Shown piece after piece: positions 16,485-25,085 of a stretch of 51,075 nt of DNA; the first letter of the stretch is position 1; each line of letters opens with the position of its first letter. Source of the DNA: Candidatus Methanomethylicaceae archaeon (GTDB lineage Archaea > Thermoproteota > Methanomethylicia > Methanomethylicales > Methanomethylicaceae); the NCBI GenBank assembly GCA_025057955.1, contig JANXER010000009.1, positions 1 through 51,075 of the forward strand, read 5' to 3'. The notes beneath the pieces were generated by a model that saw nothing but the letters and a program-made list of their open reading frames with translations, was not told the DNA's origin and searched no databases. The translations under genes were made by a program, and so were the position numbers.

Positions 16485-19227
16485 TCATATCACCTATTTG
16501 TTTTTTTAAATTTTGAATATTAGCTTCAAATTCTGAAATATGAGAAATTGGTATTTTTCCTTGACCTATATCTGGTCTACCTCCCCCCTTACCACCAATA
16601 CCAGCTACAAGAGAGGCAATAATTCTTCCAGCATTCAATCCCCTCTTAATAGCATCCTCCCCACACATAACCACTACATATCCATCAGTCTTAGAAACGA
16701 AAACAACTAAGGAAAGTTTATCTTTCCTCACTATATAAGATGCAATAGCCAATATATCCTCATTAAGGAGATCCTCAAATTTTTCAAAGAAAAATTTAAT
16801 TCCATTTATAGTTTCAGATTTGAGGTTAGAGTAGATTATAGCAGCTAATTTTCCTCTGAGATCCTCCGTTATTTTCCTATAATCCGAGAGCTCCTTTATG
16901 AGCTTACTTACTGCCACCTCAAGATGCTCCATTGGAGCATTGAGGGCTTTGGAGATCCTCTGTATCATATCTTCTTGGGAATGAATATATTTTATTGCTT
17001 GTTCTCCTGCTACAAATTCCAATCTTTCAACTCCATCTTGAATACGTTCAGAGCGTATTATCTTTACAATCCCTATTTCTCCAGTATTAGAGCAATGTAT
17101 ACCCCCACATGCCTCCACATCCCATCCCTCTATCTCCACAATTCTTATTCTTCTTCCTGGAACTACTCCTCCTTGATAAAGCATCATACCAAATTTTTCC
17201 TCTGCTTTATTTCTATCCTCGAAGTAAGTTCTTATAGGTCTACATTCCTGTATTACTCTATTTGCTAGAACTTCTATTTCCCTAAGCTGAGATGAATTTA
17301 TTTTTTCAAAGTGGGTTATATCCAAACGGCTTCTATCAACATCTTTTTGTGCTCCATGTTGCCATACGTGATTTCCTAAAACTCTTCTAGCAGCTCCTAT
17401 TAAGATATGAGTGGAAGAGTGATGCTTCGAGAGGCTAATCCTTCTGTTCAAATCTATTATACATTCAACTTCACTTCCAACATCTATTGATTGATCATTC
17501 TCAATATAATGAACTACTATCCCTTGAGACTTTTTCACATTATTAACTTTGATTTCCTTACCATTAGCCACAATTATACCTATATCGCTTGGTTGTCCTC
17601 CACCCTCTGGATAAAATATAGTTCTATCTAAAACAATTCTTTTACCATCTGAATAAAGAACCTTTGCTTTAATTCGTCTAGCTCTTGGATCAGTATAGTA
17701 TACGAGCTCAGTCTCAGGAAGATTAGGCATATCTTGTAGTATATCTTCTTCCATTTTAGATGGTTGAGAAGATTGATGTAAAGATGCAATCATAGCATCA
17801 AAAGCCGCAGGAATCTCCACTCTTACACCCTGAGGTTCAGCAATCTCCTTCACAATCTCTGGTGGAACTCCATGAGAGTCGTAAAGTTGTAAAAGAGTCT
17901 CTGTTGGAATATTAGAGCTCTTTCTTATTTTCTCATCTTTTAAAATTTTCATTATCAAACTTTTTCCTTGCTCCATGGTTTTGGTATATCTTTCCATCTC
18001 AAGATCGGCTACCCTTAATATATAGTCCATATTCTCTACAAGTTCCGGAAATTGATTTTTCCAATGATCAATTTGCATGGATAGAAGCTCTGAAATAGGC
18101 ACATATACCTTTAGAATATCCATTAAACGTTTGATACGTCTAATTAAGAATCTAGCAAAATATCCTGCTTGAACATTCGAAGGAACAAGCCCATCACCTA
18201 GCATAAAAATTAAAGCTTTTGTATGATCCATTATAGCCATTATAGATTCCACTGGCCTCAGAAATAATTCTAATGATGGAATATCCATTCCTACAGCCTC
18301 TGAAACTTTTCTCTTGAATAAATTTATGGATGCATCATCACTTACATCGATAATTCCACTCAGTTTAACAACCTCACTCAATATTTTTGAGTCTGGTTCA
18401 TTAAAACCAAATATTTTGAAGAAACCCTTGTATAGACTATCATAAGCTGCTTCAAAGGCTGTTGGAGTTCCCTTAGAAATCCAAGTAAAACGCTCTAGAC
18501 CATATCCTGTATCAACGATCCTAAGTGGAAGTTCTCTATAAGAATTACCAACCTTCCTATATTGCATAAAAACTAGAGTGGAAATCTCCAATCCGCGTAC
18601 TACACCCTCTACATCTGGTCCTGCGTCTCCTCCTCCTTCCCACCAATGCTCAATGTAAGTTATTTCATCCTCGGGTATTCCAAGATCCTTTGTTAGAAAT
18701 TCATGATGATATGCTACAGTTTCTTCCTTCCAATATACCTCTCTATCCTTTGAAGAGAATGCATGATGTCCCATCATTTCAAATATTGTTAAGTGTCTTC
18801 CCCCAGTTCTTCCTACATTTCCTATATCAGTCATCCTTATGGAGGGTTGAGAGATCACAAGTGGATTATAAGGAGGAGGGACTTCACCGCTTGTTACATG
18901 TGGTTGAAAACAAGCTATAGAAGCTATTGTAAAGAAGATATCGTCCCTCCATCTTGCTACTACTGGATAGCGCTTAATTCTTGTATGTCCTCTCTTCTCA
19001 AAGAAAGAGAGAAATGCTTCACGCATCTCCCAAATATGATAACTCCTCTTTGTTGGAGGATTATTTATGAAGGTATATGGGGTACAAGGAGATTCTCCAC
19101 AAACTTCACGATTCGGATTAACTGTCCAAAAGTGTCTCTTACAAACCCTACATTCTTTTCTAGTGAAACCATTCTCCAGAAAAAATCTCAATCTATATGC
19201 TTCAGGTCCTACTATCAAATCTACCAT
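16474..19227 (-). CDS. alaS: alanyl-tRNA synthetase, archaeal type
   Basis: Class II synthetase charging tRNA-Ala and clearing misacylated Ser/Gly. The archaeal N-terminal extension carries a cysteine cluster (CRVCKRHFW...CGESPC). The catalytic core has RMTDIGNVGRTGGRHLTIFEMMGHHAF. The editing domain has zinc ligands HHSSTHIL and VEACGGIHCSNTGEIG. The C-terminal oligomerisation domain ends with a glycine-rich GGKGGGRPDIGQG. 917 aa is the expected size. It is followed directly by leuS. Confidence 0.97.
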   Translation of the reverse strand: MVDLIVGPEAYRLRFFLENGFTRKECRVCKRHFWTVNPNREVCGESPCTPYTFINNPPTKRSYHIWEMREAFLSFFEKRGHTRIKRYPVVARWRDDIFFTIASIACFQPHVTSGEVPPPYNPLVISQPSIRMTDIGNVGRTGGRHLTIFEMMGHHAFSSKDREVYWKEETVAYHHEFLTKDLGIPEDEITYIEHWWEGGGDAGPDVEGVVRGLEISTLVFMQYRKVGNSYRELPLRIVDTGYGLERFTWISKGTPTAFEAAYDSLYKGFFKIFGFNEPDSKILSEVVKLSGIIDVSDDASINLFKRKVSEAVGMDIPSLELFLRPVESIMAIMDHTKALIFMLGDGLVPSNVQAGYFARFLIRRIKRLMDILKVYVPISELLSMQIDHWKNQFPELVENMDYILRVADLEMERYTKTMEQGKSLIMKILKDEKIRKSSNIPTETLLQLYDSHGVPPEIVKEIAEPQGVRVEIPAAFDAMIASLHQSSQPSKMEEDILQDMPNLPETELVYYTDPRARRIKAKVLYSDGKRIVLDRTIFYPEGGGQPSDIGIIVANGKEIKVNNVKKSQGIVVHYIENDQSIDVGSEVECIIDLNRRISLSKHHSSTHILIGAARRVLGNHVWQHGAQKDVDRSRLDITHFEKINSSQLREIEVLANRVIQECRPIRTYFEDRNKAEEKFGMMLYQGGVVPGRRIRIVEIEGWDVEACGGIHCSNTGEIGIVKIIRSERIQDGVERLEFVAGEQAIKYIHSQEDMIQRISKALNAPMEHLEVAVSKLIKELSDYRKITEDLRGKLAAIIYSNLKSETINGIKFFFEKFEDLLNEDILAIASYIVRKDKLSLVVFVSKTDGYVVVMCGEDAIKRGLNAGRIIASLVAGIGGKGGGRPDIGQGKIPISHISEFEANIQNLKKQIGDMIGL

Positions 19228-19269
19228 CCCACAATTGAAATATATAAATGAGCAATATAAAGGGGATGG

Positions 19270-19578
19270 TTAGCCAAAGAGAGCACTTAACCCTTCCACA
19301 CTTTCCTCTTCCTTTTTCTCCTCCTCTTCCTTTGGTGCTTCCTTTTTCTCCTCAACAGCAGGTTGAGGCTGAACAGAAGCAGGTGCACTTACAGTGGGCA
19401 TTGAAATTGCTGATTTTATTACTTCATCAATGTTTATTTCACTCAATGCTGCAACAAGAGCCTTAACTCTGGCTTTATCAACGCTTATTCCTGACGCTGA
19501 GAGCACCTTAGTTAGATTCTCCTCATTTATTGGTTGCTTGGCACTATGGAGGAGGAGGCCAGCATATATGTACTCGAT
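19270..19578 (-). CDS. rpl12: ribosomal stalk protein P1 (archaeal L12), apparent AUC start
   Basis: Acidic stalk protein that binds P0 as dimers and recruits translation factors. N-terminal dimerisation region [25 protein letters not shown], an alanine/proline hinge, a Lys/Glu-rich tail and the conserved SALFG end. Homologues begin MEYIYA. Here that Met position is ATC (19578-19576), and a perfect GGGGGTGAT ends 4 nt upstream. The only ordinary starts are GTG (19587) and TTG (19593), which overlap or precede the Shine-Dalgarno and would add 3-5 residues. I place the start at the ATC; the product is certain. Confidence 0.93.
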   Translation of the reverse strand: MEYIYAGLLLHSAKQPINEENLTKVLSASGISVDKARVKALVAALSEINIDEVIKSAISMPTVSAPASVQPQPAVEEKKEAPKEEEEKKEEESVEGLSALFG

Positions 19579-19582
19579 TTTA

Positions 19583-19591
19583 ATCACCCCC
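19583..19591 (-). promoter_or_regulatory. Shine-Dalgarno of the P1 gene, preceding an ATC codon
   Basis: GGGGGTGAT on the minus strand, spaced 4 nt from ATC. The same spacing is seen before the TTG starts of aEF1-beta and leuS. Confidence 0.7.
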
Positions 19592-19635
19592 AATAGAGCG
19601 TTTATTAGGAAGGAAATTTATACTTAAATCCTTTG

Positions 19636-20511
19636 CTATTTTTCCTGAACTACTTCTGGATACTTCTTTGTAATCTCTTCGAATAATCTCCTTCCTCTTA
19701 ATATAGCGATTGTTACTGAATCCTTCAATATCTCAGGTATTGGAAGAGCAGAAACAATAGCAAGAGTTCTTGCTTCCATATAGGCCTTAGATATTAGAAG
19801 TGGTACTGTCTCTTTAGTTGGATAAGCTATATTAAAGGCAAGATTAATTGCATACTCCGTTGCGCTCTTTATTTCAGATTTATATTTATCCAAATCAATA
19901 GCCAATACTTCTCCAGGAATAACCGTTTCATCAAATGCCATTTTGAGCTTAAGACTAACCATAATTGGTTTTAGACCTAACTTCTTAAGTATATCAGCTA
20001 GATCGGCAGAGATTACATCCCCCTTCTTAGCTACTAAAGTGTCTTTTACAATCCAAATCGATCCCTCTTGAATTTTTGTTGGTATTTTTGCTGCACCAAA
20101 TTTGCTCAATATAGGACCTGGCTGTAGACCAGTATTTCCTGCGGGCACTATTATGTCCTCTGTTGCTATATCTCCTGGAGCTGCTTCTGAGGCAATCTTA
20201 TTTTTCTCCAAGAGGAGATATAGTGAAAACGGATTCATATTAGAGAAAATTAGTATATTTTGGCCAGAAAGATACTTGGAAATTTCTTCTCTATACCCAT
20301 TAAACTTTGGTACTCTTTCCATGGCCTTTTTAATAAGCGTATTTTTCGCCACATACACCTCAATAAGCCCTCTGAAGTTCTTTCTAATGCTCTGAATATG
20401 CTTAGCCTTCATACCATAGAGATTTCCTATAGCGAATGTGTGATATTTTTGAAATAAAAGTACAATTTTTTCAACAATAGATTTCTTAATTTCTAGAGAT
20501 GCTCTAGCCAA
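19636..20511 (-). CDS. rpl10: ribosomal protein P0 (archaeal L10), lacking the acidic tail
   Basis: Stalk base that binds 23S rRNA, L11 and P1 dimers. The N-terminal rRNA-binding domain (YHTFAIGNLYGMKAKHIQSIRKNFRG) is followed by the insertion domain and helical P1-binding spine (KAYMEARTLAIVSALPIPEILKDS). It ends at KKYPEVVQEK, so the charged linker and terminal LSALFG motif of archaeal P0 are absent; about 290 aa compares with roughly 310-340 in relatives. Only about 57 bp separates its stop from the P1 start, so no tail is hidden by frameshift. I chose the TTG at 20511, with GAGGTG upstream. Confidence 0.93.
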   Translation of the reverse strand: MARASLEIKKSIVEKIVLLFQKYHTFAIGNLYGMKAKHIQSIRKNFRGLIEVYVAKNTLIKKAMERVPKFNGYREEISKYLSGQNILIFSNMNPFSLYLLLEKNKIASEAAPGDIATEDIIVPAGNTGLQPGPILSKFGAAKIPTKIQEGSIWIVKDTLVAKKGDVISADLADILKKLGLKPIMVSLKLKMAFDETVIPGEVLAIDLDKYKSEIKSATEYAINLAFNIAYPTKETVPLLISKAYMEARTLAIVSALPIPEILKDSVTIAILRGRRLFEEITKKYPEVVQEK

Positions 20512-21160
20512 TTTCCACACCTCTAATTTCCATAGGCTTACCCATAGTAGTCTTAATAATTATTGATGAGAGATATTGATCGAGCTTTATTCTTCTATCT
20601 ATAGCACTTAGAACTGCCATTACATTCTCGGCAATGCTTCTAGAGTCCATATTTTCAGTTCCAACACGACATTTGATAACTGGTTGATCTCGCATTCTAA
20701 TTCTAACAGATTTACGATAGTTTTTGACTATTGCATCTATATTTGCAGTAGGAGGTACAGGATCTGGCATCTTTCCCCTTGGACCAAGAACTGGACCTAG
20801 AATCTTTCCTATAATTGCCATTAAATCAGCTCTAGCAATGAAGAAGTCATATTGAGAGGCCAATTTCTTAATGGCCTTTCTATCATTTGTATACTGATCT
20901 AGTTCCTGTTTTGAAATAACTAAATCAGCTCCAGCTTGTTTAGCTTTTATTAATAGATCTCCATCTGCTATAACACAAATTTTCACTTCTTTTCCAATAG
21001 GATTAGGAAGGGTGATAACTTCATTTATTCTATTTTCTGGAGATTTCATATCAAGTCCTTTCAAATTAACTATTAATTCCATACTTTGTATAAAGTTTCT
21101 CTTCTTTGAATTTTTCTTTGCTTCTTCAACCATTGAAGTAATAGTTTCAAGATCTATCAT
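20504..21160 (-). CDS. rpl1: 50S ribosomal protein L1
   Basis: uL1, part of the L1 stalk at the ribosomal E site; in other archaea it can repress its own mRNA. It has KEVKICVIADGDLLIKAKQAGADLVI, the signature LGPRGKMPDPVPPTANI and a final TTMGKPMEIRGVEIG. 218 aa is normal. The ATG start has GGAG upstream. The end overlaps the P0 start by 8 bp, within the L11-L1-P0-P1 order conserved in archaea. Confidence 0.97.
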   Translation of the reverse strand: MIDLETITSMVEEAKKNSKKRNFIQSMELIVNLKGLDMKSPENRINEVITLPNPIGKEVKICVIADGDLLIKAKQAGADLVISKQELDQYTNDRKAIKKLASQYDFFIARADLMAIIGKILGPVLGPRGKMPDPVPPTANIDAIVKNYRKSVRIRMRDQPVIKCRVGTENMDSRSIAENVMAVLSAIDRRIKLDQYLSSIIIKTTMGKPMEIRGVEIG

Positions 21161-21161
21161 A

Positions 21162-21659
21162 CTATTGCTCCTCCGCTTTTCTTATTACTTCATCATAAAC
21201 TCCAGCATCAATTTCTTTTTCAATGATTTTTGGATCTTTACCTTCGACTGTAACTCCCATGCTTAAGCATGTTCCAACAACTTCCTTAAGACAAGATTTC
21301 AAATTTCTTGCTAAAGAATGAGGAAATCTTATTTTTGCAATCTTTATTGCTCCTTCTATGCTTAAGTTGCCCACTTTCTCTGTCTTAACATTAGTTGCTC
21401 CTTTTTGAAGCTTTAGCTCCTTCACTATTAGAGCGGTGGTTGTTGGAACTCCAACCTCCACTTCAAATTCCTTTGTATCTGAATCTACTATGACTTTAAC
21501 AGGAACTCTCATGCCCTCAAATTCCCTAGTTTTTTCATTTATGGCATTCACCACTTGAAGGATATTAACTCCCAATGGTCCAAGTGATGGACCTATTGGT
21601 GGTCCGCCAGTTGCCTTTCCACCATCTATTAGGAAATTGAAAGTTTTCTTAGTCCCCAT
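21162..21659 (-). CDS. rpl11: 50S ribosomal protein L11
   Basis: uL11, which binds the GTPase-associated centre of 23S rRNA. It has NFLIDGGKATGGPPIGPSLGPLGVNI and the C-terminal LSMGVTVEGKDPKIIEKEI. I start it at the ATG at 21659 (MGTKKTFN, 165 aa): the longer track ORF adds 14 unconserved residues inside nusG. GGAGGAT precedes the start. Confidence 0.97.
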   Translation of the reverse strand: MGTKKTFNFLIDGGKATGGPPIGPSLGPLGVNILQVVNAINEKTREFEGMRVPVKVIVDSDTKEFEVEVGVPTTTALIVKELKLQKGATNVKTEKVGNLSIEGAIKIAKIRFPHSLARNLKSCLKEVVGTCLSMGVTVEGKDPKIIEKEIDAGVYDEVIRKAEEQ

Positions 21660-21660
21660 A

Positions 21661-22185
21661 TTACTTATCCTCCAATTTTGAGAACTCCTCAAATATGTCA
21701 ATTTTTTCTTTCTTCTCTTGAACCTCTTGCTTTATTGCTTCACTTTTAGATATAATTTTTACTTGTTCAGCTCGAATGGTTATAGGTAAGGTGTAAGGTG
21801 CTTCTAATAATTCTAAAGTAACTTCCCCTTTAGCTTTATCCACACGAGTTACTTTTGCTTGCATGCCCTTAAATGGGCCTGAAACTATTTCTACTTTATC
21901 ATCTGTATTAATTAAATCTATAATCGGTTGCTGAATTAAAAACTTAGTAATATCATTCAATTCAACTTTTCCAGCCACCCATCCCTTAACGTGTTTTATT
22001 TCCTCTATGGCCAAACTAACAATATTTGGACCACTAGCTTCTAAAAATACATAGCCACTCACATCTGGAGGGGAAATTATAGATTTAACATTAATATTCT
22101 TAGCAGTACATCTTCTCTCAATTAAGAGAGCTACATTCATTTCTTGTCCTGCAGTGGTTCTCACTGCAAATATTCTCGAAGACAA
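21661..22185 (-). CDS. spt5: transcription elongation factor Spt5 (archaeal NusG)
   Basis: Processivity factor of archaeal RNA polymerase, partner of Spt4. The N-terminal NGN domain (IFAVRTTAGQEMNVALLI, VSGYVFLEA) precedes a KOW domain (KVEIVSGPFKGMQAKVTRVDKAKGEVTLEL). The C-terminus has an extra charged extension (KQEVQEKKEKIDIFEEFSKLEDK) beyond the usual about 150 aa. It starts at a TTG four bases downstream of secE's stop, with GGGGGATGAG as ribosome-binding site, in the classic secE-spt5-L11 order. Confidence 0.95.
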   Translation of the reverse strand: MSSRIFAVRTTAGQEMNVALLIERRCTAKNINVKSIISPPDVSGYVFLEASGPNIVSLAIEEIKHVKGWVAGKVELNDITKFLIQQPIIDLINTDDKVEIVSGPFKGMQAKVTRVDKAKGEVTLELLEAPYTLPITIRAEQVKIISKSEAIKQEVQEKKEKIDIFEEFSKLEDK

Positions 22186-22188
22186 AAC

Positions 22189-22365
22189 TCATCCCCCAAG
22201 CCCAAGCATAAGAGTAGCCATAATCTGAATTAAAAAACCAAAAGTACCCACAATTATAAGACCAAGGAAACATACTCTCAAAGATAGTTTAAACTCATCA
22301 AAGTCTGGCTTCCTAGAGAGTTTCAACACTCTATTTATAGCATAAAGTATTTCTGAGAGTTTCAT
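22189..22365 (-). CDS. secE: preprotein translocase subunit SecE (Sec61 gamma)
   Basis: A 58-aa ORF absent from the track. The N-terminal amphipathic region (MKLSEILYAINRVLKLSRKPDFDEFKLSLRV) is followed by a single membrane span (CFLGLIIVGTFGFLIQIMATLMLGLG), as in archaeal SecE. It is located immediately upstream of spt5, its near-universal position. It is the first gene of the stalk/ribosomal operon. Confidence 0.93.
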   Translation of the reverse strand: MKLSEILYAINRVLKLSRKPDFDEFKLSLRVCFLGLIIVGTFGFLIQIMATLMLGLGG

Positions 22366-22373
22366 TATTTTTC

Positions 22374-22390
22374 ATCTACCTTAGGTAGAT
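22374..22390. promoter_or_regulatory. 17-bp perfect palindrome in the secE operon leader
   Basis: atctacct-t-aggtagat: two perfect 8-bp arms around one base. It sits 8 bp upstream of the secE ATG, and about 20-25 bp downstream of a TATA-like element (minus strand ctttaaatta, about 22407-22416), so it should overlap the transcription start and 5' leader. It could be a repressor operator or an RNA hairpin. Confidence 0.6.
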
Positions 22391-22432
22391 TGGGAAAGAT
22401 AAAAGTTTAATTTAAAGCTTTCCATTAAATCA

Positions 22433-23227
22433 CTATATCTTTATAATTTCAATTCCCTTAATAGATTTAAGATATTCCTTGTAAATTGAAGGTGTTCCTT
22501 TCCAATCTACATAAATTTTAGAGCATTCACCTAAAGTTCTCTTCATACAAATTTCTATCATTAAAGGATTCATTTCTTCCATCATTGCATATTTCGGAAT
22601 AATATGGCCAATGAAGACATTTTCATTTATGATTTTATTTGTAAATTTTTCTGAGTAATGACCTCCCCCCATTCCTAAGCCACTTGGCTTCAAATTAATT
22701 GAAAGAGAGATTGCATGAATAACAGATTTAGCTATAATTTCTCCAAATATATTATTTTTCCATGCATTTTCATCACTTCCTATTTCTACGAAGGTTACTG
22801 GAAAATCTAGACTAGTGGGACCATGATGTGTGGCTTCCACAGTTACTGGTACATCAATTTTATACTCAGAGGTTAGCTTGTGAATTTCCTTTAATAGGAT
22901 GCTTTGAATTGGAGGGTTAGAAATTGCCACTTCATTGGGATTTCCTCCCATATCAGCTCTATTACATAGGTTTCCAGGTGTATGAGTGGTTAGACAATTT
23001 TTCCCAGCTTCGCTTCTATGCTTTGAGAGAAAAATGGAATATTCTACATTGGGAATTTCTATAATGGCATTTATCAATTCTTCCTCTACTGATATAAGGT
23101 AAATGTCTTCATAAATAAGAGTCTTAATTCCTTTAATATAGCTCTCTCTAAATGATAACTCAGAAACTATGTGAGAAGCTATATTTACTCCAGCAGGATC
23201 GCCTTTTGAGTAAAGAAGAAGCTTCAA
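22433..23227 (-). CDS. dtdA: D-aminoacyl-tRNA deacylase, archaeal/plant type
   Basis: Zinc-dependent enzyme freeing tRNAs wrongly charged with D-amino acids (DTD2/GEK1 family). It has LLLYSKGDPAGVNIA at the N-terminus, GNPNEVAISNPP, VTVEATHHGPTSLDFPVTFVEIGS and GLGMGGGHYSEKF, all diagnostic. The TTG at 23227 (MKLLLYSKGD) fits the family start with GGGTGTAT upstream; the GTG at 23236 is the alternative. It follows argF by about 10 bp. Confidence 0.92.
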   Translation of the reverse strand: MKLLLYSKGDPAGVNIASHIVSELSFRESYIKGIKTLIYEDIYLISVEEELINAIIEIPNVEYSIFLSKHRSEAGKNCLTTHTPGNLCNRADMGGNPNEVAISNPPIQSILLKEIHKLTSEYKIDVPVTVEATHHGPTSLDFPVTFVEIGSDENAWKNNIFGEIIAKSVIHAISLSINLKPSGLGMGGGHYSEKFTNKIINENVFIGHIIPKYAMMEEMNPLMIEICMKRTLGECSKIYVDWKGTPSIYKEYLKSIKGIEIIKI

Positions 23228-23237
23228 AAAATACACC

Positions 23238-24170
23238 CTATATTAGTAATGCTAATATAGCCTTCTGTACATGAAGTCTATTTTCCGCTTGATCCCATAC
23301 AGCGGAGTTCTTTCCATCAATTACTTCATCTGTAATCTCCAATCCCCTATGAGCGGGTAGACAATGCATGATAATTACATCTTGAGGAGCCTTACTAATT
23401 AATTGAGAATTAACTTGATATTTAGAAAAAGCGCTAATTCTTTCTTCCTTTTCTTTTTCTTGACCCATGGAAACCCATACATCAGTATAGATTACATCAG
23501 CATTTTTTACACCTTCTATAGGATCCTCGGTTAATATCAAAGAGGCACCTTTAGAGGCGCCTTTTCTAATTTCCTCTATATAGGATTGAGGTGGATAATA
23601 GCTCCTTGGTGAGGCTATAATCATATTACCCCCAAGTTTTAGAATGGCTTCAGAGAGGGATCTACAAACATTATTATTTCCATCTCCAATAAATACTACA
23701 TTGATCCCTTTTATTCCACCTTTTTTTTCAATTATAGTAAGACAATCAGCAATAGCTTGACAAGGATGGGCTAAATCACTTAATGCATTTATTACTGGAG
23801 CTCTTGCGTTATTAGCAATCACCTCTAAATCTAGATGTTTATATACTCGCGCTACTATACCATCTGAGTAGCAATCTATGGCCCTAGCAGTATCTGCTAA
23901 ACTCTCGCCTCTAGTTATTTGAAGATCGCTCCAATTCAGGTAAATCGAATGACCACCTAATTGATAAGTAGCAACTTCAAAGGATAGGCGAGTTCTCGTG
24001 GATGGTTTTTGAAATAGTAAAGTTATAGTTTTTCCATTGAGATATGGAATAATATATTCTCCACATTTTAATCTATGCTTCATGTCAATTGAAAGTTTTA
24101 AAATCATCTCCAATTCTTCCCTTGAGAAATTTGAAAGTGTTAATAAATCCCTACCTTTCATACTTTGCAT
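23238..24170 (-). CDS. argF: ornithine carbamoyltransferase
   Basis: Makes citrulline from ornithine and carbamoyl phosphate in arginine biosynthesis. The carbamoyl-phosphate site FQKPSTRTRLSFEVA (STRTR), DLAHPCQAIAD (HPCQ) and the ornithine-specific MHCLPAHRG (HCLP) separate it from aspartate transcarbamylase. 310 aa is normal. The ATG at 24170 has GGTG six bases upstream. Other arginine genes are not in the window. Confidence 0.96.
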   Translation of the reverse strand: MQSMKGRDLLTLSNFSREELEMILKLSIDMKHRLKCGEYIIPYLNGKTITLLFQKPSTRTRLSFEVATYQLGGHSIYLNWSDLQITRGESLADTARAIDCYSDGIVARVYKHLDLEVIANNARAPVINALSDLAHPCQAIADCLTIIEKKGGIKGINVVFIGDGNNNVCRSLSEAILKLGGNMIIASPRSYYPPQSYIEEIRKGASKGASLILTEDPIEGVKNADVIYTDVWVSMGQEKEKEERISAFSKYQVNSQLISKAPQDVIIMHCLPAHRGLEITDEVIDGKNSAVWDQAENRLHVQKAILALLI

Positions 24171-24189
24171 TTACTACACCTAGTATAAT

Positions 24190-25080
24190 TTAAATCATAG
24201 CAAATATATTTTTGATTATCCATTCAGGATCGAATTTTATTAAATCCTTATAACCTTGTCCTACTCCTAGAAATATTATTGGTTTTCTCAATATATGAGA
24301 AATGGAAATGGCAGCTCCTCCCTTTGCATCTGCATCTATCTTAGTAAGTACTATGGCATCTATTGGAACAAATTTATTAAATTCTTGAGCTTGATTTAAA
24401 GCATCATTTCCAGTAAGCGCATCTCCAACAAATACTGTTAAATCCGGCTTTGCAACCCTATGAATTTTTTGCATTTCATCCATTAATCCACGATCGGTTT
24501 GCATTCTTCCAGCCGTATCAATCAATACAACATCAATCCTATTTGATTTAGCATAGGAGATGGCATCGTATGCTACAGCAGCAGGATCTGCACCATATCT
24601 ATGTTTTATTAATTTTACCCCAAGTCTATTTGCATGTACTTCCAATTGTTCCTCAGCTCCAGCTCTAAAAGTATCACTACAGGCAAATACAACTTTTAGA
24701 CCATTATTCATTAAATATTTTCCAATTTTTGCTATTGTGGTTGTTTTTCCAGTACCGTTAACTCCAATAAACATAATAACAAAAGGCTTTTTTGAGCGTA
24801 TTATTGATAATATATCAGCTGAGGAAAGAAATTGCTTCAATATTTCAGCCAATGTATCTTTAACTAGAGGCTTTATATCACTGAATCTGCTAACTTTTGT
24901 TCCAATCAAACTACTTTTTAAATTGGATATAATAGCTTCTGCTACTGGAAGAGCAACATCACTTTCCAGTAGGGCAATTTGAAGGTTCCAAAGATGATCC
25001 TCAAGATCTTTCTCTGATAAGGATTTCTTAGAGATATCATCTATGAAACTAGAAAAAGCTTTTTTCAGTTTATCGAACAA
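24190..25080 (-). CDS. ftsY: signal recognition particle receptor FtsY
   Basis: GTPase that docks SRP-ribosome complexes at the membrane. NG domain: four-helix N domain, then GVNGTGKTTTIAKIGKYL (G1), DTFRAGAEEQLEVHANRLG, DTAGRMQTDRGLMDEM (G3) and VLTKIDADAKGGA (G4). At 296 aa it has almost no acidic A domain, as in many archaea. It starts at a TTG five bases after the prefoldin-alpha stop. Its position beside prefoldin alpha, LX and aIF6 is a conserved archaeal arrangement. Confidence 0.96.
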   Translation of the reverse strand: MFDKLKKAFSSFIDDISKKSLSEKDLEDHLWNLQIALLESDVALPVAEAIISNLKSSLIGTKVSRFSDIKPLVKDTLAEILKQFLSSADILSIIRSKKPFVIMFIGVNGTGKTTTIAKIGKYLMNNGLKVVFACSDTFRAGAEEQLEVHANRLGVKLIKHRYGADPAAVAYDAISYAKSNRIDVVLIDTAGRMQTDRGLMDEMQKIHRVAKPDLTVFVGDALTGNDALNQAQEFNKFVPIDAIVLTKIDADAKGGAAISISHILRKPIIFLGVGQGYKDLIKFDPEWIIKNIFAMI

Positions 25081-25085
25081 AATTT

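Noticed and set aside
18793-19251. A 152-aa plus-strand ORF opposite alaS, plus other long opposite-strand ORFs (41573..42130, 34114..34500, 24560..24982)
   Set aside because: They lie entirely antisense to well-conserved genes, have no recognisable motifs and biased composition, and are shadow frames in AT-rich DNA.
22191-22432. Empty 240-bp gap upstream of spt5 in the ORF track
   Set aside because: Most of it encodes the 58-aa SecE, below the track's size cutoff.
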